Shown here piece after piece: positions 29,903-38,124 of a DNA stretch of 41,198 nt. Within the stretch, counting starts at the first letter, position 1, and the number at the start of each line of letters is the position of its first letter. Position numbers and translations under genes: made by a program. Location of the stretch: contig NZ_LIPN01000096.1 of the NCBI RefSeq assembly GCF_001418325.1, positions 278-41,475 of the forward strand, given 5' to 3'. The notes under the pieces are model-generated. The model did no database searches. It was not told the origin of the DNA and saw nothing but the letters and a program-made list of their open reading frames with translations. This DNA comes from Streptomyces atriruber (lineage in GTDB: Bacteria > Actinomycetota > Actinomycetes > Streptomycetales > Streptomycetaceae).

Positions 29903-31168
29903 TCAGGACCGGGCGATCCGCCCTGCGGCGAACACGACGCGTGCCAGCTCCTCGTGGCACACGTCGCTGTGCGCGCCGGAGGGCGGACCGCCCCGGCGCA
30001 CCACCGACGCCGCGTCGATGCTCACGCACCCGTCGGCAGGCACCTTCTCGCCGAGCTCGATGCGTTTGGTGCCGTCCACGGACCGGATGCCGTTGTAGCC
30101 GATGGCGCCCCACCGCTCCCACAGGTTCAAGAAGCCGGAGGAGTCACCGGCCAGCTTCGACGCCAGCGGGTACATGCGGCCGAGGGCGTCGTCGTGGTGC
30201 GAGTAGCAGGAGACCAGCGGCCCGTCGATCCGCTTCTGCATCCCGTGCAGGGCCCCGCCCCGTGCCGTGTCGTGGGGCAGCCGCTCCGCGAACGTGTAGT
30301 GCGAGAAGGCGCCTTGGAGGAGCGTCACCGACTTCACCGCGCGCACGTCGGCGGGCATCCCGCGCAGCGCGTACGAGACGAGCCGGGCGCCGAAGCTGTG
30401 CCCGATCATGTGCACCCTGATCCGCGGCACATCGGCGGCGAGCAGACCGATCGCGGGCCCGAGTCCCAACTGGCCGACCGCGCCCGCCCGCCGCTTCATC
30501 GCGTAGTACGTGCCCTGGCGCAGCAGTTCGTGGGCGCCGTCCCAGATCCGGGCGCGCAGGTCGCCGAGGAGGAGGGGCCGCCCGGTGTCCGCGCGGGCGG
30601 CGGCGAACACCTCGCAGACCTGCACCGCGTCGTCGGTGAGCATGGCGGGCTCGCCCGCTCCGGTGTCCTGGCCGAAGTGCCGGGCGGGATGGGACTCGCG
30701 CAGGGAGACGAGCTCGCGCACCTGCCGCCCGAACTCGTACACCTGGGACGGCACTTCGGAGCGCTCGGCGAGCAGTTCGGCGATCCGGTCGAGGGTCGCC
30801 GCGTGGTCGGGGAAGGCACGGTCGAGCGCCTTCCGGGTGGCCGCGTCGAGCACGGGCTCGCCCGGCGGGGCGGCGGCGACGGGCGCCGCCGACGGGTCGA
30901 AGTCGGGGATAGGCTCGTCGGGGAAGCGGATGGCGGGCCACAGCACTCCCACGTAGCCGAGGCGCACCCGCGCCCCGGCGAGGTCCGGGCAGGGTGCGAA
31001 GAAGCGCCCGTACAGCTTCCGGGCGTCCTTCTTCTCGTTGTTCCAGCCGTGCGCGAAGACCAGCAGATCGGTGACGCGGGCACGTTCCGCGCCGGCCAGC
31101 AGCTGCGCGCGCTGCGCGGTGTCGACGTCGCCGTCGGCGTCGAAGGTCAATTCCCAGTAGGGCTCCAC
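29903..31168 (-). CDS. Alpha/beta-fold hydrolase-like protein
   Basis: This roughly 421-aa protein shows the alpha/beta hydrolase core: VTDLLVFAHGWNNEKKDARKLY (oxyanion HG), a nucleophile elbow RVHMIGHSFGARLVSYAL with Ser in GHSFG, and a late GPLVSCYSHHDDALGRMYPL with Asp and His candidates. A large insertion between them (PDFDPSAAPVAAAP to AARADTGRPLLLG) is helical. The start is uncertain: GTG 31168 (EPYWELTFDADGDVD) is chosen because it begins at protein-like sequence; TTG 31195 is possible. Relatives in Streptomyces are sometimes annotated as kinases, which the sequence does not support. It follows a small membrane-protein gene in the same direction. Confidence 0.78.
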   Translation of the reverse strand: MEPYWELTFDADGDVDTAQRAQLLAGAERARVTDLLVFAHGWNNEKKDARKLYGRFFAPCPDLAGARVRLGYVGVLWPAIRFPDEPIPDFDPSAAPVAAAPPGEPVLDAATRKALDRAFPDHAATLDRIAELLAERSEVPSQVYEFGRQVRELVSLRESHPARHFGQDTGAGEPAMLTDDAVQVCEVFAAARADTGRPLLLGDLRARIWDGAHELLRQGTYYAMKRRAGAVGQLGLGPAIGLLAADVPRIRVHMIGHSFGARLVSYALRGMPADVRAVKSVTLLQGAFSHYTFAERLPHDTARGGALHGMQKRIDGPLVSCYSHHDDALGRMYPLASKLAGDSSGFLNLWERWGAIGYNGIRSVDGTKRIELGEKVPADGCVSIDAASVVRRGGPPSGAHSDVCHEELARVVFAAGRIARS

Positions 31169-31287
31169 GCCGGTATGGTCCTGCCGCCCGGACAACCTGG
31201 CCAGATGCCGCGCACGATCTGCCGGAGCCGGTTCCCACCCCCGTGGGGGACCGGTCCGGCAGCGGCGCGGTCGGCGCCGTGCGGGTG

Positions 31288-31869
31288 CTAGGCCCTGCAC
31301 TCCCTGGCCCAGCGGTTCACGGGCGGCAGCCAGCACAGCACGACGACCGCGACCGCGGTGAGCAGCGCGGCGAAGCTCAGCGCGACGACGGAATCCGGTT
31401 CGTAGTCACCGAGGATCAGGAAGTGCGGGAACAGGGCGACGACGGCCGAAATGGTGAGCAGGACGCGCGACCAGACCGCTGCGCCCTTGCGGGCGACGAG
31501 GGCGAAGACGAGCACACAGACCGCGGTGAAGACGGCGAATCCGGCACGGGCCGAGAGGGTGCCCGCGCGGTCGCTGATCAGTTCGTCCCATATCGGGCCG
31601 CTCAGGGCCTTGATGTCGGCCGCGGTCGTCCCCGACGGCAGGCCCACGACGTCCGGGTGTTCCGCGATGACGTCGTTGATGTTCTCCTCGGCCATCTCCT
31701 CGCCGCCGGCGAAGACGAGCACCGCGCCGATCGCGGCGGTGACCGCAGAGACGACCGACGTCCAGAACAGGGCGGCGAGGGTGCCGGGTCGCTTGGCCGC
31801 GCGCCGCGTGGGGGGTGCGCCCGCACCGTGCGGTGCGACGGACGCGGGGGCGGCCTGGTAATGGCTCAC
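31288..31869 (-). CDS. Putative four-helix membrane protein
   Basis: This 193-aa protein has four predicted membrane segments: TLAALFWTSVVSAVTAAIGA, AGFAVFTAVCVLVFALVA, VLLTISAVVALFPHFLIL and VVALSFAALLTAVAVVVLCW. An external loop of about 60 residues lies between the first and second. The N-terminus is Pro/Ala-rich and basic. Start GTG 31869 has AAGGAG about ten bases upstream. No family is recognised. It precedes the GHSFG hydrolase on the same strand and diverges from a LysR gene. Confidence 0.72.
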   Translation of the reverse strand: MSHYQAAPASVAPHGAGAPPTRRAAKRPGTLAALFWTSVVSAVTAAIGAVLVFAGGEEMAEENINDVIAEHPDVVGLPSGTTAADIKALSGPIWDELISDRAGTLSARAGFAVFTAVCVLVFALVARKGAAVWSRVLLTISAVVALFPHFLILGDYEPDSVVALSFAALLTAVAVVVLCWLPPVNRWARECRA

Positions 31870-32062
31870 GAGCGTAACTCTCCTTGCAGAGATGATTGAA
31901 CGAGCGGGATTGATCCGACCATTCCACGGGTACCGGGAACGCATCCAGCATTTTCTGGAAGAAATCCCCAGATAATTTGTGCTGAACTCCGGATCAGTTT
32001 CCCGCTGTGGTTATGCTGCATGGCCGTAAAAGAAGAGGGAGTCGGAGAGCGAGAACGCGCAC
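31870..32062. promoter_or_regulatory. Divergent promoter region of the membrane protein and LysR genes
   Basis: This 193-bp gap is clearly AT-rich. It contains the palindrome TTTCTGGAAGAAA (31952-31964) and T-N11-A-like spacing of the LysR type nearby. Divergent placement makes it the expected binding site of the LysR protein encoded at 32063, but no site can be proved from sequence. Confidence 0.4.
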
Positions 32063-33082
32063 ATGGCATTATCAGGTCCGCAGCAGTACCCCACGGATCT
32101 CCTTGACACCACGATGGACCAGTTGCGCACGCTGCTCGCGGTGCACGAGAGCGGCACCGCGCTCGCCGCGGCCCGTCAGCTCGGCCGCGAGCAGTCCAGC
32201 GTGCAGAAGCAGCTGGACACGATGAACCGCACGTTCGGGACGCTGTGCGGGGAGGCGCTGGTCCTCAAGCGCGGACGCGGCAAGGACGTCCTGTTCACCC
32301 CCACCGGAGAGGCCCTGGTCGAACTCGCGCGCCGCACCCTGGACCAGTGGACGGAGGGCATCCACGACGCCAGACGCCGGCTCGGCAGAACCCTCTCCGT
32401 GGGCTCGACCCGCTACACGCTGGGGTTCCTCCTCGACGCCGTGGAGCGCGTCAGCGAGGTGTACGAACGAAGAGGCGTCGACCTGAAGGTCACCCACGTC
32501 CGCACCGGCGACCTCTTCGCCAAGCTGCAGGCCAAGGAGCTCGACCTGGTCTGCGGCAGCATCGTGGTGACCGAGGGGCAGGAGGCCGAGCTCGACCCCT
32601 ACGAGATCGTCGAGTGGCGCCGCAGCGGCCTCTCGCTGCTCACGAACCTGCCCGAGGAGCGCCTGCCGGGCCCGTCCGTCACCGCGGGCACCCTCCCGGG
32701 ACTGCCCCTGGTGGTCTCGGCGGGCGGCCTCATCGCCCGCTTCCTCACGGCCTGGTACGGCCCCGACTACCGCCAGCACCTCTCCGTGGCCGCCGAGATA
32801 GAGGCCGCGCACTACGGCTTCGAGCTGCTGCGCTCGAGCGTGGTCAGCGGGGCGATGCTGGTCACGCGGGGCATCGGGGAGGCGGCCGAGAACGGCGGCC
32901 TCCCCGAGGCGGGGGGCCTGCGGCGGCTCGACATCATCGGGGACGTCGGGCCGCGGACCGAGGTGCTCGTGGGGGTGTTCACACGGCGCGGCGACCGCGC
33001 CTCGTGCGGGCCCGGGCACCCGTTGAACCTCTTGTGGGAGGCGTTGTCCAAGGAGAACGAACGCTGGTGGTTCAGCCCCTGA
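32063..33082 (+). CDS. LysR-type transcriptional regulator
   Basis: This 339-aa regulator has an N-terminal winged helix-turn-helix at about residues 18-75 (MDQLRTLLAVHESGTALAAARQLGREQSSVQKQLDTMNRTF, then LFTPTGEALVELARRTLDQW). The LysR substrate-binding domain starts near residue 105 (RTLSVGSTRYTLGFLL, LKVTHVRTGDLFAKLQAKELDLVCGSIVV). The helix-turn-helix is less canonical than most LysR proteins, with AAARQLG-EQSSVQKQL in place of the usual AA--L--SQPAVS. It diverges from the membrane-protein/hydrolase pair, its probable target, and converges with the MHS transporter gene 135 bp away. Confidence 0.88.
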   Translation: MALSGPQQYPTDLLDTTMDQLRTLLAVHESGTALAAARQLGREQSSVQKQLDTMNRTFGTLCGEALVLKRGRGKDVLFTPTGEALVELARRTLDQWTEGIHDARRRLGRTLSVGSTRYTLGFLLDAVERVSEVYERRGVDLKVTHVRTGDLFAKLQAKELDLVCGSIVVTEGQEAELDPYEIVEWRRSGLSLLTNLPEERLPGPSVTAGTLPGLPLVVSAGGLIARFLTAWYGPDYRQHLSVAAEIEAAHYGFELLRSSVVSGAMLVTRGIGEAAENGGLPEAGGLRRLDIIGDVGPRTEVLVGVFTRRGDRASCGPGHPLNLLWEALSKENERWWFSP

Positions 33083-33147
33083 ATTCCGCTTCCCGCATTT
33101 ACGGGAAGACCGTCTCGGGTGGGTGCAGAAAATGGTCTAGACGTGTG

Positions 33148-33215
33148 GAGAAATTCGGTCGGTGTGCCTTGTGGCACGTGTATGTCGCGGAATTCGGTCG
33201 CGGAATTCGGTCGCG
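33148..33215. repeat. Short direct repeats between lysR and the MHS transporter gene
   Basis: GCGGAATTCGGTC occurs at 33187-33199 and again immediately at 33200-33212, with a partial third unit. A related AAATTCGGTCGG lies at about 33151. A small hairpin GTGCC-TTGT-GGCAC (33164-33177) lies between. These are in the spacer between convergent genes; the hairpin might assist termination but has no T-run. Confidence 0.55.
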
Positions 33216-33217
33216 GT

Positions 33218-34570
33218 TCACGCGAGTTCTCGTTCCCGGGTCTCCGGCAGTGCGAGGACGCACAGCAGCGACACGACGGCCATCGCGCTCACGTACCAGC
33301 CGACCGACGACGAACCGAACGCCGACTGCAGCCGGGTGGCCACCAGCGGCGAGACCGCACCGCCGAGCACACCGCCCAGGTTGTACGCGAGCGAGGCGCC
33401 CGAGTAGCGCACGTTCGCCCCGAACAGCTCGGGCAGATAGGCGCCCATCGGGCCGTACACCACACCCATGCAGAAGAGCGCGCCGCCGATCGCCAGCGCG
33501 ACGAGCACCGGCTGCTCGGTGTCGAGAAGCGGGAAGAGCACGAGCCCCCACACCACCGCGAGCGCCGAGCCCGCGAGAATGAGCCTGCGGCGCCCCGCGC
33601 CGTCGGAGCGCGTCGCGGCGAGCCAGGTGCCGGCCGCGAGGAAGAGGCAGGCCACCAGGGAGAGGCCGAGCATGGTGTTGCGCGAGATGTGCAGGGTGCC
33701 GGTGGCGTAGGAGAGGCAGTAGGTCGTGGCGGTGTAGAAGAGGCCGTACGCGACGACCATGCCGCCCGCTCCGAGCAGCAGTTCGCGCGGGTGGCGGCGC
33801 AGCACGTCGAGCGTGGGGACCTTGCTGGCCTCCTGCGCCTCCATGACCTTCGCGAACACCGGCGTCTCGCTGATCCGCAGCCGCACGAACAGGCCGACGC
33901 CGACCAGCAGGAACGAGAGCAGGAACGGCACGCGCCAGCCCCAGGAGCGGAACGCGTCGTCGGAGAGCGCGGACGAGAGCAGCCAGAAGACACCCGTGGC
34001 CGCGAAGAACCCGACGGACGGGCCGAGTTGGGGGAAGGCCGCGTACATCCCGCGCTTCTTCTTCGGTGCGTGCTCCACCGCGAGCAGCGCCGCGCCGCCC
34101 CACTCGCCGCCGAGCCCGATGCCCTGCAGGAAGCGGAGCAGGATCAGCAGCAGCGGCGCCCAGATGCCCCACGTGCCGTAGCCGGGCAGGAGCCCGACGA
34201 GTGCGGTCGAGAGGCCCATCAGGAGCAGCGAGGCCACCAGTACGGACTTGCGTCCCACGCGGTCGCCGAAGTGCCCGAAGATCACCGAGCCGATGGGCCG
34301 GGCCGCGAACGCCACCGCGTAGGTGGAGAACGAGGCTAGGGTGGCGTTGACCGGATCGAGGGTCGGGAAGAACGCCTCGTTGAGGACGAGTGCGGCCGCA
34401 GTGCCGTAGATGTAGAAGTCGTAGAACTCGATGGCCGTCCCGATGAAGGAGGCCACCGCCACCCGGCGCATGCTCTCGGCGCTGCCGCCCGCGTCCCCGG
34501 CCGGGGCCCCGTCCGCGGCGTGGACCCGCTGTTTCGATGTCGCTGTCGTTTCGCTGTGCACGAGCGGCAC
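33218..34570 (-). CDS. MHS family (metabolite:H+ symporter) MFS transporter
   Basis: This 450-aa 12-helix transporter has the MHS-type N-terminal region VASFIGTAIEFYDFYIYGTAAALV, a loop motif GHFGDRVGRKSVL, and RFLQGIGLGGEWGGAALLAVEHAP, all typical of ProP/shikimate/alpha-ketoglutarate symporters. Import of a small carboxylate or osmolyte with protons is likely; the substrate cannot be named. GTG 34570 or 34561 may start it; neither has a strong ribosome site. It lies 50 bp downstream of the erythromycin-esterase-like gene on the same strand and may be cotranscribed. Confidence 0.93.
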   Translation of the reverse strand: MPLVHSETTATSKQRVHAADGAPAGDAGGSAESMRRVAVASFIGTAIEFYDFYIYGTAAALVLNEAFFPTLDPVNATLASFSTYAVAFAARPIGSVIFGHFGDRVGRKSVLVASLLLMGLSTALVGLLPGYGTWGIWAPLLLILLRFLQGIGLGGEWGGAALLAVEHAPKKKRGMYAAFPQLGPSVGFFAATGVFWLLSSALSDDAFRSWGWRVPFLLSFLLVGVGLFVRLRISETPVFAKVMEAQEASKVPTLDVLRRHPRELLLGAGGMVVAYGLFYTATTYCLSYATGTLHISRNTMLGLSLVACLFLAAGTWLAATRSDGAGRRRLILAGSALAVVWGLVLFPLLDTEQPVLVALAIGGALFCMGVVYGPMGAYLPELFGANVRYSGASLAYNLGGVLGGAVSPLVATRLQSAFGSSSVGWYVSAMAVVSLLCVLALPETRERELA

Positions 34571-34620
34571 TCTCGTGGTGGATGTATGGGGCAGTCAATA
34601 CTTGATACGGCCGGTCTCGG

Positions 34621-35913
34621 TCACTGAGACCAGCGGTGGGCCGCGGTGACCTCGTGCAGGTGGATGAGGATGTCGTGCGAGGGCGCGAGCCGGATCTCGT
34701 ACGGGCCGTCGGGCCACCCCGATCCGATGCTGCGGGTCACGCGCGCCCGGCTCAGCCACTTCCTGGCGTCCGTCGGCAGCCCGCGCAGGTCCACGAAGTA
34801 GTCGTCGAGGCCCACCTGGTCGAGCGTGTACTCGTTCATGCCGCGCGTGGCCGGGCCCAGGGAGATCGGCTTCCACTCCTCGCCGTCCGCGGCCTGGGCC
34901 AGGAACGCCCCCTGGTTGAAGGTGAATCCGATGTTCACGTACCGCTCGCCCAAGCGATCGCGCAGGAAGGCGCCCTGCATCTTCGGATAGCGCGGGTCGT
35001 AGGTCTCGTACGCGACATGGGCGTTGTGGGCGGAGAGGAGGACCTTGTCGCCCGTGCGCCGCTGCCACCACGCCGTGTTCCGGGCCATGACCCGGTCGCG
35101 GTGCAGCATGGCGGCGGTCTTGCCCTCGACGGTGTCGAGGGGGAGGGCGTACATCTCGGCGGTCTGCGCGAGGGACCGGGCGTGGTGCAGGACGAGCCCG
35201 AAGTCGGCGTCGGGCACGGCGTGCTGACGTTCCCTCAGGAGCCGGTACGCCTCGTCAGCCTGCTTCGCCAGCGTCTTGCGCTCGGCGAGGGGGCGGCCCA
35301 TGTGCGTGTCGCCGTCCGTGAGGAGGCGCAGCGGCGCGTGCAGTTCGGTGATGCGCGGCAGCAGGTCCGGCTCGTGCTCGCGCACGTGGTCACGTACGCC
35401 GTCGAACAACTCCGGGCCCTGCTCGGGGTAGTTGACGTCGTTGCCCATGAAGCGCAGTTCGCGGTCCGGGTGACGCTCGTTGTGCGCCCGCATCCAGCGC
35501 AGCAGATGGACGTACTCGTCCGTGTCCCAGGGGGTCCTGGCCAGCTCGCGGTGGACCAGCTCCCGCGTGTCGCCGCTGCCGCCGCGGACATGGGCGTCGA
35601 AGCGCAGTCCGGTCGTCCAGCTGACCTCCTGGGAGAAGGTGCCGAACCCCTTCTCCCCGACGAGGTGGCGGAAGACCCTCTCCTTCATCGAGAAGAACTC
35701 GTGAGAGCCGTGGGTCGCCTCGCCCAGGCCCACCACCGTCGCGTCGCCCACCATCGCGCTCAGCGGCCGCAGGTCCTCGGTGCCGCCGTGCGGCTCGGTG
35801 GACCGCAGGGGGTGGGCCGCCCGCTCGATCGCCGCGACCGGGTCCGTGGCCTGCGCCGCGACCGGCTCCGTGGCCTGCGGGGGCGGAGTCCCGCGGTGCG
35901 TCACCCGTGTCAT
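34621..35913 (-). CDS. Erythromycin esterase family protein
   Basis: This 430-aa protein belongs to the EreA/EreB-type family, metal-independent esterases that can open the macrolide lactone ring. Key features are VVGLGEATHGSHEFFSMKERVFRHLV (residues about 60-85, with the catalytic His and Glu pattern), the FRFMGNDVNYPEQG-like segment, AHNAHVAYETYDPRYPKMQG, and GFTFNQGAF near the end. Most chromosomal members have unknown substrates and do not confer macrolide resistance, so resistance is not claimed. The N-terminus has a short repeat (TEPVAAQATDPVAA) from a roughly 24-bp DNA duplication. GGGAGGA is five bases before ATG 35913. Confidence 0.92.
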   Translation of the reverse strand: MTRVTHRGTPPPQATEPVAAQATDPVAAIERAAHPLRSTEPHGGTEDLRPLSAMVGDATVVGLGEATHGSHEFFSMKERVFRHLVGEKGFGTFSQEVSWTTGLRFDAHVRGGSGDTRELVHRELARTPWDTDEYVHLLRWMRAHNERHPDRELRFMGNDVNYPEQGPELFDGVRDHVREHEPDLLPRITELHAPLRLLTDGDTHMGRPLAERKTLAKQADEAYRLLRERQHAVPDADFGLVLHHARSLAQTAEMYALPLDTVEGKTAAMLHRDRVMARNTAWWQRRTGDKVLLSAHNAHVAYETYDPRYPKMQGAFLRDRLGERYVNIGFTFNQGAFLAQAADGEEWKPISLGPATRGMNEYTLDQVGLDDYFVDLRGLPTDARKWLSRARVTRSIGSGWPDGPYEIRLAPSHDILIHLHEVTAAHRWSQ

Positions 35914-36049
35914 GTCGTTCCTCCCGGTTTCGCCCGATGCCTCACGGGGATCACGGTCCCGCGCGGGACCGGTCCCGCACCATCCGGCAGGCACCCTCAT
36001 GACCGGTGGGGTCTGCCCCATTTCGCCCCGAGCGTGTACGTTCTCCGCC

Positions 36050-36745
36050 ATGGCGGAATTCATACTGGTTGCAGGCGCGTGGCTCGGCTCCTGGGCATGG
36101 GAGGACGTGGCGCGCGACCTGCGGGCCGCCGGACACGGCGCCCATCCCCTCACGCTCTCCGGTCTCGCCGACAAACAGGACCTCCCTGCCGGGCAGCAGA
36201 CCCACGTACGGGACATCGTCGACGAGGTGGAACGCCTCGATCTGCGCGACGTCGTCCTCGTCGGGCACAGCTATGCGGGCATCCCCGTCGGGCAGGCCGC
36301 CGAGCGCATCGGCGACCGGCTGACCCGCGTCGTGTTCGTCGACGCCGACGTGCCGGTGGACGGCGAGTCGTTCGCCTCCCTGTGGTGGCAGGGCCAGCCG
36401 GTGTTCGAGGCCATGCTCGACGAGGGCGACGGCCACTGGGTGCTGAACGCGGCCGACTTCGACGGGCAGGGCCTCGACAGCGAGCAGGTCGGCAGAATCG
36501 CGAGCGGGTCGACACCGCACCCGGGCGCGACCCTCACCGAGCCCGCCGTGCTGGAGCGCCGGCTCGGCGACCTGCCCGCGACGTACGTCAAGTGCCTGCT
36601 CGACGGCGAGGAGCCGAACGACGACGTGGCCGACCTGCTCAAGAGCGAGCGCTGGCGGCTCGTCGAGATGGACACCGGGCACTGGCCGATGTTCTCCCAG
36701 CCGCACGAGCTGGCGAGGATCCTCCACTCCTGCGCGCGGGCGTGA
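36050..36745 (+). CDS. Alpha/beta hydrolase (salicylate esterase/MES-like)
   Basis: This 231-aa hydrolase starts MAEFILVAGAWLGSWAWEDV, with the oxyanion GAW of the EstC/MES-type family. The nucleophile is in DVVLVGHSYAGIPVG (Ser about residue 74), the acid is probably near VFVDADVPVDGES, and the His is in MDTGHWPMFSQPHELARIL. ATG 36050 has no Shine-Dalgarno, but TACGTT at 36037-36042 stands eight bases upstream as a plausible -10 box, so a leaderless transcript is likely. It is divergent from the erythromycin-esterase-like gene. The substrate is unknown. Confidence 0.92.
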   Translation: MAEFILVAGAWLGSWAWEDVARDLRAAGHGAHPLTLSGLADKQDLPAGQQTHVRDIVDEVERLDLRDVVLVGHSYAGIPVGQAAERIGDRLTRVVFVDADVPVDGESFASLWWQGQPVFEAMLDEGDGHWVLNAADFDGQGLDSEQVGRIASGSTPHPGATLTEPAVLERRLGDLPATYVKCLLDGEEPNDDVADLLKSERWRLVEMDTGHWPMFSQPHELARILHSCARA

Positions 36746-36775
36746 GCGCCAGACCCCGGGCGTGATCGGCAGGCC

Positions 36776-37996
36776 CTAGGAGTAGTGCAGGTAGCGGCCG
36801 CGCACCGCGCGGAAGCGGGCGAGCTCGTCCTGCCAGGCGCCGGTCACCTCGTCCGTTTCCGCGCCCGCGTCGATCATCGTGCGCACCAGCGCCGACCCCG
36901 TCAGCCGGTCGATCCAGTGATCGGGGCGCCAGGCGAAACCGCTCCAGGTCCGCTTGGCCGTCACCAGGAGCGCGATGCCGGTGCGCACCGCGTCGTACGA
37001 CTCGCGGTCGTGCACATGGAGCTGGACGCCGCCGATGGTCTTCCCCTGGAACTTGGAGAAGCTGGGGGAGAAGTAGGCCTCCCGGAAGTGGACGCCGGGC
37101 AGGCCGAGCGCGCCGAGCGCCGCCGCCCATCGCCGGTCGATGCCCGCGGCGCCGAGCAGCTCGAAGGGCCGGGCGGTGCCCCGCCCCTCCGAGAGGTTCG
37201 TGCCCTCGAACAGACAGGTGCCCGCGTAGACGAGGGCGGTGTCGGGCGTCGGCATGTTCGGGCTCGGCGGCACCCACGGCAGCCCCGACGCGTCGAAGAA
37301 GTCGCCGCGCCGCCACCCCTGCATCAGCACCGTCTCCAGCTCGACGGGGTGCTTCAGGAACTCGCCGTTGAACAGCAGCGCGAGCTCCGCGACCGTCATC
37401 CCGTGCGCCTGCGCGATTGGCTCGCGCCCCACGAAGCTCGCGAACCCCCGGGCCAGGACCGGCCCGTACGCGTCCCTGCCGGTCACCGGATTCGGCCGGT
37501 CGAGGACGACGAAGCGGCGCCCGGCGCGCCGCGCGGCCACCATGCAGTCGTACAGCGTCCAGATGTACGTGTAGAAGCGGGCGCCGACGTCCTGGATGTC
37601 GAAGACGAGCGTGTCCGCGCCCGAGCCGGCGAAGACGTCCGCCAGCTCCTTGCCGCTCTTGCGGTACGTGTCGTGGACGGGCAGCCCGGTCGCCGGGTCG
37701 TCGTGCCGTCCCTCGGAGCCACCGGCCTGCGCGGTCCCGCGGAAGCCGTGCTCGGGGCCGAACACGGCGGCCACGTCCACCCGCTCGTCGGCGTGCAGGA
37801 CGTCCACGATGTGGCGCGCGTCGCGCGTCACCCCCGTGGGGTTGGTGATCACACCGACGCGCCGTCCTTCGAGGAGCGCGTAACCGTCGGCGGCCAAGCG
37901 CTCGAAGCCCGTGCGCAGCGGCCGCGCACCGGCTCCCCGAGGGGTCACGGCGGTGCCTGCGGCCGTGGCGAGCAGTCCTCGCCTGGAGAGTTCCAT
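36776..37996 (-). CDS. Exo-beta-N-acetylmuramidase NamZ-like protein (DUF1343), Tat exported
   Basis: This 406-aa protein begins MELSRRGLLATAAGTAV, a Tat signal (SRRGLL then a hydrophobic run). The DUF1343/NamZ domain follows: RRVGVITNPTGVTRDARHIVDVL, VAAVFGPEHGFRGTAQAGG (conserved E and H), GADTLVFDIQDVGARFYTYIWTL, VLDRPNPVTG, and FEGTNLSEGRGTARPFELLGA. Characterised members remove non-reducing-end MurNAc from peptidoglycan fragments, so a role in cell-wall recycling outside the membrane is likely. Start ATG 37996 fits the signal peptide; TAGCGT eight bases upstream suggests a leaderless message. The gene converges with the small alpha/beta hydrolase. Confidence 0.92.
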   Translation of the reverse strand: MELSRRGLLATAAGTAVTPRGAGARPLRTGFERLAADGYALLEGRRVGVITNPTGVTRDARHIVDVLHADERVDVAAVFGPEHGFRGTAQAGGSEGRHDDPATGLPVHDTYRKSGKELADVFAGSGADTLVFDIQDVGARFYTYIWTLYDCMVAARRAGRRFVVLDRPNPVTGRDAYGPVLARGFASFVGREPIAQAHGMTVAELALLFNGEFLKHPVELETVLMQGWRRGDFFDASGLPWVPPSPNMPTPDTALVYAGTCLFEGTNLSEGRGTARPFELLGAAGIDRRWAAALGALGLPGVHFREAYFSPSFSKFQGKTIGGVQLHVHDRESYDAVRTGIALLVTAKRTWSGFAWRPDHWIDRLTGSALVRTMIDAGAETDEVTGAWQDELARFRAVRGRYLHYS

Positions 37997-38073
37997 GGCC
38001 CCGCACGCTAGCGCCCGCACGGCCGGAAACCGGCGAACCCGGCCCGTCCGCCCCCCTTTCGCCACGACATACC

Positions 38074-38085
38074 GACTGGTTAGTC
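38074..38085. promoter_or_regulatory. Palindromic site before the SDR/ligase/TetR operon
   Basis: GACTGGTTAGTC (38074-38085), within ACCGACTGGTTAGTCTG, has 4-bp arms GACT/AGTC and purine-pyrimidine symmetry in the centre. It lies 40 bp before the SDR start, at a promoter position. Such ACCGACT-GGT-type sites are frequent targets of TetR regulators of acyl-CoA genes, and a TetR gene ends this operon. Binding is inferred. Confidence 0.5.
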
Positions 38086-38124
38086 TGCCAGCGAAGCCGA
38101 GCCGCGGGCCGAAGGAGAACGATC

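Noticed and set aside
26883..30122. Antisense open frame over 1000 codons across the acylase gene
   Set aside because: Composition is Val/Gly/Arg-rich and repetitive, as expected opposite a high-GC gene; the sense strand has a signal peptide and Ntn nucleophile.
29903..31168. Serine/threonine protein kinase annotation sometimes given to relatives
   Set aside because: No kinase motifs (no HRD, DFG or glycine-rich loop); the hydrolase HG and GHSFG motifs are present.
34621..35913. Macrolide resistance determinant
   Set aside because: Family membership is clear, but most chromosomal members act on unknown esters; resistance cannot be concluded from sequence.
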